A stretch of 18,578 bases of DNA from Bog-756 sp036511155 (GCA_036511155.1 DATCCR010000181.1:1-18578); one strand, 5' to 3'. Counted from the first letter of the stretch, positions 7,525 through 15,290 are shown. The notes: generated from the letters alone by a model not told the origin. A program made the numbers and translations.

Positions 7525-7597
7525 TGCGCCCCGGGGGACTCGAACCACCCAACCTCCGGATTAAGAATCCGGTGCTCCACCGTTGAGCTAGGGGCGC
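7525..7597 (-). tRNA. tRNA-Lys (anticodon CTT)
   Basis: The cloverleaf reads on the minus strand: acceptor GCGCCCC/GGGGCGC (7591-7597 with 7526-7532), D-stem GCTC/GAGC, anticodon stem CCGGA/TCCGG with loop TTCTTAA (anticodon CTT at 7565-7563), and T-loop TTCGAGT. The T-stem is GGTGG against CCCCC, with one internal T-C mismatch, and the variable loop has six bases. The discriminator is A and the 3' CCA is not encoded, unlike in the two tRNA-Ser genes of this window. A TATGCT hexamer (7609-7604) just upstream is a possible -10. It lies back to back with lysS, which encodes the enzyme that charges it. Confidence 0.92.
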
Positions 7598-7710
7598 AAC
7601 CGAAGCATACGCATTCCGGGCCGGGGCCCGGGGACCGGGTCTCCTAAGATGACGGCTCCGATGCGGGGCCCGTACTCCGCCCCCGGGTTCCTCAGAAAGC
7701 AGACTCCGCC
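7598..7710. promoter_or_regulatory. Divergent promoter region of tRNA-Lys and lysS
   Basis: These 113 bp drive tRNA-Lys leftwards and lysS rightwards. TAAGAT at 7645-7650 is a candidate -10 for lysS, implying a leader of roughly 55 nt; TATGCT on the minus strand (7609-7604) is one for the tRNA. Between them sits a near-palindrome with arms CCGGGCC (7616-7622) and GGCCCGG (7625-7631). No T-box motif is visible and the leader is too short for one. Confidence 0.4.
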
Positions 7711-9231
7711 GTGACCAACGAGATCGACCAGCCTTCCGACGAGTCGACCGCGCCGACGATCGACGCCCTCATCGGCGAGCGGCGCAAGAAGCGCGAGACG
7801 TTGGCCGACCGGGGCATCGACCCGTACCCGCCGCGCTTCGATCGGACAGCGCTGGCCGACGACCTGCACGAACGCCACGCCGGACTCGATCCGGATATCC
7901 GGACGGGCGAGCACGTCCGCCTGGCCGGCCGGGTCACCGCAGTGCGCCGCCACGGCAAGCTCTCGTTCGCAACGCTGGCCGATACCTCCGGCTCCATACA
8001 GCTGCTGCTCCAGGCCGCCTCCCTCGCCGAGGACGCCGCCGCCGTCCTCGGCGCCGTCGACCTGGGCGACTGGGTGGGGGCGGCCGGCGAGGTCATCACC
8101 TCCCGTCGGGGCGAGCTGTCGGTCGACACCACCGAACTGTGGCTGCTGTCCAAGGCCCTTCGCCCCTTGCCCGACAAGTGGCACGGCCTGACCGAGACGG
8201 ACACCCGCTACCGCCAGCGGGAGGTCGACCTGCTGGCCAACCCGGATAGCCGCCGGGTGTTCGACGTCCGCTTCAAGGCCATCGCCGCCATGCGCCGCCA
8301 CATGGAGACCGAGCACTTCGTCGAGGTCGAGACCCCCATCCTCCAGCCCCAGGCCGGCGGGGCCATCGCCCGCCCGTTCTTCACCCGCTCCAACGCGCTG
8401 GACATCGACCTGAGCCTGCGTATCGCTCCCGAGCTCTACCTCAAGCGCCTGGTGGTCGGCGGCTACGAGCGCGTCTTCGAAATCGCCCGCAACTTCCGCA
8501 ACGAGGGCGTGAGCACCCGCCACAGCCCGGAGTTCACCGCTCTCGAGGCATACCGGGCCTTCGGCGATATGACGGATGGTATGGACCTGACCGAGGCCCT
8601 GGTGGCCCGAGCGGCCCAGGCCTCCATCGGCCGGTTCACCGTGGCCTTCGGCGAACACGAGATCGACCTCACGCCCCCGTGGCCGCGCCTCCAGCTGCTC
8701 GACATGTTGGAGGCGCGCCTGGGCCGACGGGTGCACCCGACCGACCCGGTCGACGACCTCCGGGCCGCGTGCGATGCCCACGGGGTCACCCCGTTGCCCG
8801 AGTGGGGGCCCGGCAAGCTGGTCTTCGAGCTGTACGACCAGGTCCTGCTGCCCGGGCTGTTGACACCGGTCTTCGTGTGCGGGTTCCCGGTCGAGGTGTC
8901 GCCCCTGGCCCGCCACACGGCCGACGACCCGACCATGGCCGACCGGTTCGAGCTGTGCATCGTGGGCCGCGAGTTCGCCAACGGCTACAGCGAGCTCAAC
9001 ATCCCGGAGGAGCAGGCTGCGCGCTTCGAGGTGTCGGCGGCGGCCAAGGCGGGCGGTGACGCCGAGGCCCACCCGGCCGACCAGGCCTTCGTGCGGTCCC
9101 TCGAGTACGGGCTGCCGCCCACGGCCGGCATCGGCGTCGGCATCGACCGGCTCATCATGCTGCTGGCCGAAGTGGACGCCATCCGGGACGTCATCCTCTT
9201 CCCCATGCTCCGCCCCGAGGCGATCGACTGA
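7711..9231 (+). CDS. lysS: Lysyl-tRNA synthetase (class II)
   Basis: A 506-residue cytoplasmic enzyme that attaches lysine to tRNA-Lys using ATP, close to the family's usual length of about 500. An OB-fold anticodon-binding domain lies at about residues 66-150, then the class II core: motif 1 around 196-223 (METEHFVEVETPI, GGAIARPF), motif 2 at 262-279 (FRNEGVSTRHSPEFTALE) and motif 3 at 473-481 (GIGVGIDRL). All are intact, so the enzyme should be active. The start is GTG 7711; the purine stretch GAAAG at 7695-7699 is a weak, rather distant ribosome site, but no better start is in frame. Its substrate tRNA-Lys(CTT) is encoded divergently 113 bp upstream. A GC hairpin follows the stop. Confidence 0.97.
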   Translation: MTNEIDQPSDESTAPTIDALIGERRKKRETLADRGIDPYPPRFDRTALADDLHERHAGLDPDIRTGEHVRLAGRVTAVRRHGKLSFATLADTSGSIQLLLQAASLAEDAAAVLGAVDLGDWVGAAGEVITSRRGELSVDTTELWLLSKALRPLPDKWHGLTETDTRYRQREVDLLANPDSRRVFDVRFKAIAAMRRHMETEHFVEVETPILQPQAGGAIARPFFTRSNALDIDLSLRIAPELYLKRLVVGGYERVFEIARNFRNEGVSTRHSPEFTALEAYRAFGDMTDGMDLTEALVARAAQASIGRFTVAFGEHEIDLTPPWPRLQLLDMLEARLGRRVHPTDPVDDLRAACDAHGVTPLPEWGPGKLVFELYDQVLLPGLLTPVFVCGFPVEVSPLARHTADDPTMADRFELCIVGREFANGYSELNIPEEQAARFEVSAAAKAGGDAEAHPADQAFVRSLEYGLPPTAGIGVGIDRLIMLLAEVDAIRDVILFPMLRPEAID

Positions 9232-9241
9232 CCACTCCCGG

Positions 9242-9261
9242 GCCCGTCCCTCCGGGCGGGC
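9242..9261 (+). terminator. Possible terminator hairpin after lysS
   Basis: GCCCGTCC (9242-9249) pairs with GGGCGGGC (9254-9261) over 8 bp with one wobble and a CTCC loop, starting 10 bp after the lysS stop. There is no T-run, as is common for GC-rich actinobacterial terminators, so the assignment is moderate. Confidence 0.45.
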
Positions 9262-9350
9262 GTGGACCGGTCGGCGGGCCGCGGCGGGTAAAACGAGGGT
9301 GGATCCCAAGTCCCGCGCCCGGCGCACCCCTCACCTCCGGAGGCCATGGA

Positions 9351-11594
9351 GTGACCACCACCGAGCTACGTCGAGCGACGGCGTCCCGTCCCTCGATCGA
9401 GTCGAAGCCCGCCCAGGACAGCGCCCTAGCCAGGCTGGCCGGCTGGTGCCACGACCACCGATGGTGGGTGCTGGTGGCCTGGATCGTCGGCCTCGTCGCC
9501 GTCAACGTGTTGGCCCAGTCGGTCGGTAGCAACTTCTCCAACAACCTGTCCGGCGACACCCGGTCGGCCCAGCAGATTCTCAACTCGCAGTTCCCCTCGG
9601 CATCGGGCAGTCCGGCCCAGGTGGTCATCACCACAACCGGGGCGTTCACCGACCCGGCCAACCAGGCCCGCACCGACAAGCTGGCCGCCGCGCTGGCTCC
9701 TCTGGCCCACGTGTCCGCAGTGACCAGCCCGTTCAGCCCGCAGGGCGCGGTCCAGATCTCCAAGGACGGCCACATCGGCTACGTCCGGATCAACTTCGAC
9801 CGGTCGGCCGGCACACTGCCGACCGGCCCCATCCAGAAGGTCATCGACACAGCCCTGTCCTTCGAGGCGCCCGGCTACCACGTGGCCCTGGGCGGCGAGG
9901 CCATCGGCCTGGTGGCCGGGGCCAAGCCGGGGCCGAGCGAAGGCATCGGGATCCTGGCCGCCATCATCATCATGCTGCTGGCCTTCGGTTCGGTGGTGGC
10001 CATGGGTCTGCCCATCATCACCGCCCTGTTCGGCATCGCCGTGGCCTTCGCCGTGCTCGACCTGCTGTCCCACGTGGTCACCACACCGGTGTTCGCCCCC
10101 GAGATCATGGCCATGATCGGTCTCGGCGTGGGCATCGACTACGCCCTGTTCGTCGTCACCCGCTACCGGCAGGGCCTGGCCGAAGGCCGGGAACCGGGCG
10201 GGGCGGTGGCCATCTCCTTGGCCACGTCGGGCCGGGCCGTGGTGTTCGCCGGCAGTACGGTCATCCTGTCGCTGTGCGGCCTGTTCATCCTCCAGCTCCC
10301 GTTCATGCGGGGCCTGGCCATCGGGGCGATCGCCGCCGTGGTCCTGGTCATGCTGGCCGCCACGACCCTGCTTCCGGCCATGCTCGGCTTCGCCGGCCGG
10401 GCCATCGACAACCTGGCCATCAAGCCGCTGCTGCAGAGCGGGGCCGAGCCCGACGAGCGCGGCTTCTGGTTCCGGTGGAGTCGCAGCGTCCAGCGCCACC
10501 CGCTGATCTTCGCCCTGGCCTCGGTGGCCCTCCTGGTCTGCCTGGCCCTGCCGATGTTCTCCATGCGCCAGGCCTTCACCGACGCCGGCAACGACCCGGC
10601 CACGACCACGACCCGCCAGGCCTTCGACGCCCTGGCCACCGGGTTCGGTCCTGGATTCAACGGACCGCTGGTCATCGCCGCCCTGGTGCCCGCCGGCCGG
10701 AATGCCGCCGTCGAGCGGCTCGACGCCGAACTCCGCGCCACGCCGGGCATCGCCTTCGCCTCCCCCGTCCAGTTCAACCCGTCGGGCACGGCCGCCCTCA
10801 TCGTGGCCTACCCGACCACCTCGCCGCAGGCCGCGCAGACCCACACCCTGGTGCACACGATGCGCGAACGGGTGATCCCGGCGGCCACGTCCGGCTCCGG
10901 GGTGCAGGCCTACGTCGGTGGGGAGACGGCGGGCTCGGTCGACGCCTCCACGTACCTCTCCAGCCGCCTGCCGTGGGTCATCGCCACCGTGCTGCTGCTG
11001 TCGTTCCTGCTGCTGATGGCCGTCTTCCCCTCGCTGGCCATCCCGGCCAAGGCGGTGGTCGTCAACCTGCTGTCGGTGGGCGCCGCCTACGGCGTCATCG
11101 TGGCCGTGTTCCAGTGGGGCTGGCTGGGCGGCTTCTTCGGGATCGGGGCCACTGGGCCGATCGATCCCTGGATCCCGCTGATGATGTTCACCATCCTCTT
11201 CGGCCTCTCCATGGACTACGAGGTCTTCCTGCTGTCCCGGATCCGCGAGGAGTGGCGCCTCAGCGGCGACAACTCGACCGCTGTGGCCGATGGCCTGGCC
11301 AAGACGGCCCGGGTGATCACCGCTGCCGCCGCCATCATGATCTGCGTGTTCGGGTCGTTCGTCTTCGGCGACCCGCTCCACGTGCTCAAGGTGTTCGGCC
11401 TGGGCCTGGCCTCGGCCATCCTGATCGACGCCACCCTGGTGCGGATGGTGCTGGTGCCCTCGGTCATGGAGTTGCTGGGCCCGGCCAACTGGTGGATGCC
11501 TGCCTGGCTGGACCGCGTCGTCCCCAACCTGGGGACCGAGGTCGACGTCGAGCCGGTCGAGGTCACGCCGGTCGCTGAGCCGCAGCCTGCCTGA
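9351..11594 (+). CDS. MMPL/RND family membrane transporter
   Basis: A 747-residue inner-membrane exporter of the MMPL (RND superfamily) type, which uses the proton gradient to move lipids or hydrophobic compounds outwards. It shows the two-fold RND layout: membrane segment at about 38-56, an outer domain to 195, a bundle at 197-345, a segment at 385-402, a second outer domain at 405-535 and a second bundle at 541-708. The paired proton-relay motifs are intact: GIDYALF (D263, Y264) and SMDYEVF (D622, Y623), matching the Asp-Tyr pairs of MmpL3. GTG 9351 follows GGAGG (9339-9343) at 7-bp spacing; a nearby ATG (9346) is out of frame and stops at once. The substrate cannot be predicted, and no adjacent accessory or regulator gene is present. 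Confidence 0.93.
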   Translation: MTTTELRRATASRPSIESKPAQDSALARLAGWCHDHRWWVLVAWIVGLVAVNVLAQSVGSNFSNNLSGDTRSAQQILNSQFPSASGSPAQVVITTTGAFTDPANQARTDKLAAALAPLAHVSAVTSPFSPQGAVQISKDGHIGYVRINFDRSAGTLPTGPIQKVIDTALSFEAPGYHVALGGEAIGLVAGAKPGPSEGIGILAAIIIMLLAFGSVVAMGLPIITALFGIAVAFAVLDLLSHVVTTPVFAPEIMAMIGLGVGIDYALFVVTRYRQGLAEGREPGGAVAISLATSGRAVVFAGSTVILSLCGLFILQLPFMRGLAIGAIAAVVLVMLAATTLLPAMLGFAGRAIDNLAIKPLLQSGAEPDERGFWFRWSRSVQRHPLIFALASVALLVCLALPMFSMRQAFTDAGNDPATTTTRQAFDALATGFGPGFNGPLVIAALVPAGRNAAVERLDAELRATPGIAFASPVQFNPSGTAALIVAYPTTSPQAAQTHTLVHTMRERVIPAATSGSGVQAYVGGETAGSVDASTYLSSRLPWVIATVLLLSFLLLMAVFPSLAIPAKAVVVNLLSVGAAYGVIVAVFQWGWLGGFFGIGATGPIDPWIPLMMFTILFGLSMDYEVFLLSRIREEWRLSGDNSTAVADGLAKTARVITAAAAIMICVFGSFVFGDPLHVLKVFGLGLASAILIDATLVRMVLVPSVMELLGPANWWMPAWLDRVVPNLGTEVDVEPVEVTPVAEPQPA

Positions 11595-11598
11595 GGGT

Positions 11599-11677
11599 CC
11601 CCGGCGTCGCCCGGCCAAACGGGCCCGGGACACGCTGCGACCCCGGCCCACCGTCCAGCCGGGACGGGACGCCGGGG
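11599..11677. terminator. Nested inverted repeats, possible bidirectional terminator
   Basis: CCCCGGCGTC (11599-11608) is perfectly complementary to GACGCCGGGG (11668-11677), with smaller GC hairpins inside, for example GCCCG/CGGGC at 11609-11624. The block lies between the plus-strand MMPL stop and the 3' end of the minus-strand tRNA-Ser, where two convergent transcripts would meet. A role in termination for both is inference; no T-runs are present. Confidence 0.35.
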
Positions 11678-11691
11678 CCGCTGGCTCCACG

Positions 11692-11779
11692 TGGCGGAAG
11701 GGGGGGGATTCGAACCCCCGGAGGCTTTCACCTCACACGCTTTCGAGGCGTGCGCATTAGTCCGCTCTGCCACCCTTCC
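11692..11779 (-). tRNA. tRNA-Ser (anticodon CGA)
   Basis: Minus-strand class II tRNA: acceptor GGAAGGG (11779-11773) with CCCTTCC (11702-11696), anticodon stem CACGC/GCGTG with loop CTCGAAA (anticodon CGA at 11745-11743), a long variable arm GAGG/CCTC typical of serine tRNAs, and T-stem with loop TTCGAAT. The discriminator is G (11695) and CCA is encoded (TGG on the plus strand, 11692-11694). It reads UCG codons. The mature body without CCA is 11695-11779, 85 nt. Confidence 0.95.
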
Positions 11780-11951
11780 GCCGGCGAGTGTAACGGAGCC
11801 GGCCCGGGGTCCCGAAACGACCCGTGACCCACTCGGCCGATCGTCCGGGCCCCGGAGAGGCCGGCGCAGTAGAGTCGGCCAACCGAACGGACCGTCGGGG
11901 TCGATGGGGGACTCATCATCGACCGCGGAGGATGACTACCAGGGGGAATGC

Positions 11952-13271
11952 GTGGCACGTACGTCCGGGATGACTCGTCTGGCCGCCGCAGGCATGGTCC
12001 TGCTGCTGGCGACGACTGCGATGGCCTGCAGCTCCACCAGTTCGTCGTCGACGACGACTACCGCCGCGGGGAGTGGCGGCTCGGGCGGGAGCCCCAAGGT
12101 CCCGGCCAGCGCCTTCAGCGACCACACCGGCGTCACCGCCAACTCGGTGACGGTGGGCAATGTCTCCACCCTCTCGCTCGGCGGGCTGTTCAAGGGCGCC
12201 GTCGTCGGCACCCAGGCCTACTTCGACTACGTGAACTCGACCGGCGGCGTGAACGGGCGCAAGCTCAAGGTCGACAGCGCCGACGACAGCTTCTCGGGGG
12301 CCACCAACAAGCAGGCCACCCAGAACGCCATCACCAACGACTTCTCGATGGTCGGCAGCTTCTCCCTCGAGGACAGCTACGGGGGGGCGCTCCTGGCCGC
12401 CAACCCGGGCATCCCCGATGTGTCCAACGTGCTCGACACCACAACGGGCAAGCTGCCCAACGTCTTCGAGCCGGTTCCCCTCAACGGTGGCTGGCAGGAG
12501 GGCCCGCTCCAGTACTTCAAGAAGAAGTTCCCGAGCGACGTCAACGCCGCCGCCTCGCTGGTGGCAGACCTGCCCTCCGCCCAGACCGACTGGGCCGGCG
12601 AGAAGTACGTCCTCCAGAAGGTGGGCTTCAAGGTCATCTACGACCAGTCGTACGGCGTGGCCCAGACCAACTTCGACCAGAACGTGATCGCCATGAAGAA
12701 CGCCGGCGTCAAGATCCTCTTCGTCGACTCGATGGCCGAGTCGTACGCCTCGGGCCTGCTGAAGTCCCTGACCGCTCAGAACTTCCACCCGATCGTCATC
12801 CTGGGTGCGGCCACCTACACCAACAAGCTGATCCCCGACTCCGGTGGCCCTGCGGCCGTCAACGGCGACTACCTCCAGCAGAGCACCACCCTCTACCTCG
12901 GCCAGGACGCCGCTTCGGTCCCGTCGGTGGCCAGCTTCCTCCACTGGGTCAACGTGGCCTCGCCGGGCTTCACCCCCGACCTGTTCACGCTCTACGGGTG
13001 GCTGTCGGCCCAGCTGTTCGCCCAGGCCCTCCAGAACGCCGGCGCCAACCCGAGCCGCGGCTCGCTGCTGACCCAGTTGGGCAAGGTGACCACGTTCGAC
13101 GGCCAGCACATCATCGGGCCGAACAACCCGGCGGCCAAGACCCCCGGCAACTGCTACCTGATCGGCCAGGTCACCAACGGGAACTGGCAGCGCCTCGACG
13201 ACCCGCCGACCAGCGGGCCGAACCACGGGTTCCGCTGCGACTACTCGTACGTGACACCGCCGGGAGCCTGA
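11952..13271 (+). CDS. ABC-type substrate-binding lipoprotein (Peripla_BP_6 / LivK-like)
   Basis: A 439-residue exported lipoprotein. From GTG 11952 the N-terminus is basic, then AAAGMVLLLATTAMAC, giving a lipobox ending at Cys26, followed by a Ser/Thr/Gly-rich linker (27-45). The mature part resembles type I periplasmic binding proteins of branched-chain amino-acid or amide uptake: an early VTVGNVSTL strand, FDYVNSTGGVNGRKL, and a central region with repeated ligand-cleft segments. AGGGGG (11941-11946) before GTG 11952 supports this start; ATG 11970 is an alternative. The frame stays open upstream through the tRNA-Ser gene, but that part is not a gene. No permease or ATPase genes are adjacent, so it is an orphan binding component or a receptor. 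The ligand is unknown. Confidence 0.88.
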   Translation: MARTSGMTRLAAAGMVLLLATTAMACSSTSSSSTTTTAAGSGGSGGSPKVPASAFSDHTGVTANSVTVGNVSTLSLGGLFKGAVVGTQAYFDYVNSTGGVNGRKLKVDSADDSFSGATNKQATQNAITNDFSMVGSFSLEDSYGGALLAANPGIPDVSNVLDTTTGKLPNVFEPVPLNGGWQEGPLQYFKKKFPSDVNAAASLVADLPSAQTDWAGEKYVLQKVGFKVIYDQSYGVAQTNFDQNVIAMKNAGVKILFVDSMAESYASGLLKSLTAQNFHPIVILGAATYTNKLIPDSGGPAAVNGDYLQQSTTLYLGQDAASVPSVASFLHWVNVASPGFTPDLFTLYGWLSAQLFAQALQNAGANPSRGSLLTQLGKVTTFDGQHIIGPNNPAAKTPGNCYLIGQVTNGNWQRLDDPPTSGPNHGFRCDYSYVTPPGA

Positions 13272-13304
13272 CCGGCCCCCCTGTCCCGGGTCGACGCCGT
13301 CGGC

Positions 13305-14348
13305 TCAGGGACGGACCTCGACCACCGTGCGCCCGACCGACCGTCGGGCCCGGTGGTCGTCGAGGGCGGCCCCGGCCTCCTCCATGCTGACCCGGCGCCC
13401 CACGTGAGGTCGGATCGTGCCCTCGGCCACCAGTCGCAGTAGGTCTGCGTGTACCTCGTCGGCCACGTCCCGGCCGTAGGGGTTGAAGCCGAACCGGCGC
13501 ATGCCGGGGTCGACCTTGTCGACCCACGCAACCATCACCCCGACCAGGTCGATGTTGCCGATGCAGGCCATGCGCAGTGGCCGTCCGGTCATCCCGTTCT
13601 CGTCGTCGTCGGCGAACCCGACGGCCAGGTAGCGGCCCCCGCGGGCCGTGCACCGCCACGACCGCTCGACGAAGTCGCCCCCGGTCAGGTCGTAGACGAC
13701 GTCTGCGCCGACGTCGCCCGTCGCCTCGAGCACCGCCTCCACGAAGTCGGTCGTGGAGTGGTCGATGACCAGGTCAGCCCCGAGCTCGGCGCACAGCGCG
13801 CCCTTGTCGGGTCCGCCGGCGACGGCGATCACCCGGGCACCTGCCGCCTTGCCCAGCTGGATGCCGGCCGAGCCCAGCCCGCTGGCCGCCGAGTGGACCA
13901 CCAGCGTCTGGCCGGCGGCCAGGCGACCGCGACGGAACAGGGCGAGGTGGGAGGTGTGGAAGGGCATGATGAAGGCCGTGGCCTCGGCGTCGTCCAGCCC
14001 CTCGGGGGCGTCGAAGACCGACACCGCATCGGCCAGCGCATACTCCGCGATGCCGCCCAGGGCCGTGGTGGTGATGGCGACCACCCGACGGCCGAGCCAT
14101 TGCTCGGCGCCGGCGCCCGCCTCCACCACGACGCCGCACACGTCCATGCCCAGCGTGTACGGCGGCGGGGTCGGCACCGACACCAGCTTGCCCAGGCACC
14201 GGTCGATGTCGTTGAAGTTGAGCGAGGCGGCCCCCACCTCGACCAGGACCTGGCCGTCGCCGGGTACCGGCCGCTCGACGTCCCGGACGGCCAGGACCTC
14301 GCCAGGCGGGCCGTTCCTGGTCACCTGCAGCGCACGCATGTCGGCCAT
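13305..14348 (-). CDS. Zinc-free MDR oxidoreductase (NADPH:quinone reductase-like)
   Basis: A 347-residue cytoplasmic medium-chain dehydrogenase/reductase. The N-terminal GroES-like domain (1-125) has ASLNFNDIDR (41-50) and LGMDVCGVVVEAG (66-78), typical of the quinone oxidoreductase branch; the catalytic-zinc Cys/His set is not seen. A Rossmann fold follows, with SAASGLGSAGIQLGK (153-167), the nucleotide-binding glycine motif. The cofactor is probably NADPH; the substrate (quinone, enone or acyl) is not predictable. ATG 14348 is preceded by AAGGGGGAG at good spacing; Met4 is an alternative. It lies 86 bp downstream of tadA on the same strand, possibly in one transcript, and converges with the lipoprotein gene across 33 bp. 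Confidence 0.9.
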   Translation of the reverse strand: MADMRALQVTRNGPPGEVLAVRDVERPVPGDGQVLVEVGAASLNFNDIDRCLGKLVSVPTPPPYTLGMDVCGVVVEAGAGAEQWLGRRVVAITTTALGGIAEYALADAVSVFDAPEGLDDAEATAFIMPFHTSHLALFRRGRLAAGQTLVVHSAASGLGSAGIQLGKAAGARVIAVAGGPDKGALCAELGADLVIDHSTTDFVEAVLEATGDVGADVVYDLTGGDFVERSWRCTARGGRYLAVGFADDDENGMTGRPLRMACIGNIDLVGVMVAWVDKVDPGMRRFGFNPYGRDVADEVHADLLRLVAEGTIRPHVGRRVSMEEAGAALDDHRARRSVGRTVVEVRP

Positions 14349-14434
14349 CCGGCTCCCCCTTGGTCGACCCCCGCCCGAAGGCGAGCGAGGGACGGGCCGA
14401 GCCTACTGAAGCCCCCCGGCGTCGGTCGGGCCGG

Positions 14435-14875
14435 TCAGCCCCGGCGGCGCCCGCCGAAGAACGCGGTCAACAGCCCGGCTGCCTCGTCGGCCCGCACGCC
14501 GGCGGTGACCGGCACCTCGTGGTTCAGCCGGGGATCGGCGCACAGGTTGTAGAGGGAGCCGCACGCCCCGGCCTTGGGGTCGGCGGCGCCGTAGACGACG
14601 CGGCCGAGGCGGGCCGCCACCAGTGCACCGGCACACATGGGGCACGGTTCGAGCGTGACCACCAGGGTCACGTCGCTCAATCGCCAGGTGCCGAGGGCGG
14701 CGGCCGCGTCGACCAGGGCCAGGATCTCGGCATGGGCCGTCGGGTCGCCGGTCAGCTCCCGCTCGTTGTGGCGTGAGGCCACCACCCGCTCGCCGACCAG
14801 AGCCACCGCCCCGACCGGCACGTCACCGTGCAGGAGTGCCCTCTCGGCCTCTGCGAGGGCGAGACCCATGGCCAT
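14435..14875 (-). CDS. tadA: tRNA-specific adenosine deaminase
   Basis: A 146-residue enzyme of the cytidine-deaminase fold that converts A34 to inosine in tRNA-Arg(ACG), needed to read CGN codons. The zinc site is intact: HAE (H48, proton-shuttling E50) and PCPMC (C78, C81). GDVPVGA (17-23) and the downstream TadA pattern also fit, and the length matches the family. I start at ATG 14875 because GAGGA lies about 5 bp before it. The frame also opens at ATG 14965, which would add 30 Gly/Pro/Ala-rich residues and overlap the encoded CCA of tRNA-Ser(GGA) by one base. The tRNA gene is directly upstream on the same strand, so both may share a transcript. Confidence 0.93.
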   Translation of the reverse strand: MAMGLALAEAERALLHGDVPVGAVALVGERVVASRHNERELTGDPTAHAEILALVDAAAALGTWRLSDVTLVVTLEPCPMCAGALVAARLGRVVYGAADPKAGACGSLYNLCADPRLNHEVPVTAGVRADEAAGLLTAFFGGRRRG

Positions 14876-14964
14876 GGCGTCCTCGGCCGCGCCGTCACCC
14901 GGGACGGCTCCGTCCGGGCTCCCGGTGGGAGCCGGTGACCCTGGCTGACCCCCGGTGTTGCCCA

Positions 14965-15052
14965 TGGCGGAGGCGGTGGGATTTGAACCCACGGTGAGTT
15001 TCCCCACACACGATTTCCAATCGTGCCGATTCGGCCGCTCTCGCACGCCTCC
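14965..15052 (-). tRNA. tRNA-Ser (anticodon GGA)
   Basis: Minus-strand class II tRNA: acceptor GGAGGCG (15052-15046) with CGCCTCC (14975-14969), anticodon stem CACGA/TCGTG with loop TTGGAAA (anticodon GGA at 15018-15016), a long variable arm, T-stem GTGGG/CCCAC and loop TTCAAAT. The discriminator is G (14968) and CCA is encoded (14967-14965). The body without CCA is 14968-15052, 85 nt. It reads UCC and UCU codons. It sits between tadA (same strand) and the divergent SRP RNA gene. Confidence 0.95.
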
Positions 15053-15142
15053 GTGCCGGTGGCCGTCCGGGTGACCCGGGGCGTCCACAGCCCCGACAGG
15101 CTACTCCGACCGCGCTGGGCCGCCGGCCGGTCGCGTCAGCGG

Positions 15143-15148
15143 TAGCAT
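15143..15148 (+). promoter_or_regulatory. Putative -10 element of the SRP RNA gene
   Basis: TAGCAT lies 8 bases before the first paired base of the SRP RNA (15157), the right distance for a transcription start at about 15155. No convincing -35 hexamer is seen at 17-bp spacing. Confidence 0.4.
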
Positions 15149-15156
15149 TGGTGCCT

Positions 15157-15290
15157 CCCCGGTGGTGGGTGCGGCGGCTGGGTCCTGCGCAACGTCCTCC
15201 TGTGAATCGAGTCAGGGTCGGAAGGCAGCAGCTCTCAGCGGGCAAGGCCGTGTGCCGCAGCCAACCTGGCCGTCGCACCGACCACCGGGG
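15157..15290 (+). ncRNA. ffs: Signal recognition particle RNA, small bacterial type (4.5S)
   Basis: This RNA binds Ffh and targets nascent membrane and secreted proteins to FtsY. The conserved domain IV is clear: GTCAGGGTCGGAAGGCAGCAGC spans 15211-15232, with the GGAA tetraloop at 15220-15223, and TGCGCAACG (15185-15193) and CCGTGTGCCG (15248-15257) as expected on the two sides. The ends form one long helix: CCCCGGTGGT (15157-15166) pairs perfectly with ACCACCGGGG (15281-15290), continued by 16 further pairs with three wobbles. There is no Alu domain. At about 134 nt it is longer than E. coli 4.5S RNA (114 nt). The position before dnaX and next to tadA/tRNA-Ser is the usual actinobacterial context. 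Exact ends are estimated from pairing. Confidence 0.93.

Noticed and set aside
7598..7710. T-box riboswitch before lysS
   Set aside because: The leader is only about 55 nt from the candidate -10 and contains no recognisable T-box sequence.
7588..9327. 579-residue minus-strand open frame
   Set aside because: It is antisense to lysS and partly overlaps tRNA-Lys; composition is that of a shadow frame.
9426..11690. 754-residue minus-strand open frame
   Set aside because: It lies antisense to the MMPL gene, is rich in Gly, Arg, Asp, Gln and His without hydrophobic order, and overlaps the gene completely.
11691..11951. Upstream extension of the lipoprotein frame (AEGGGFEPP...)
   Set aside because: It is the translated tRNA-Ser gene on the other strand plus spacer, a common annotation error; a lipoprotein signal and ribosome site place the start at 11952.
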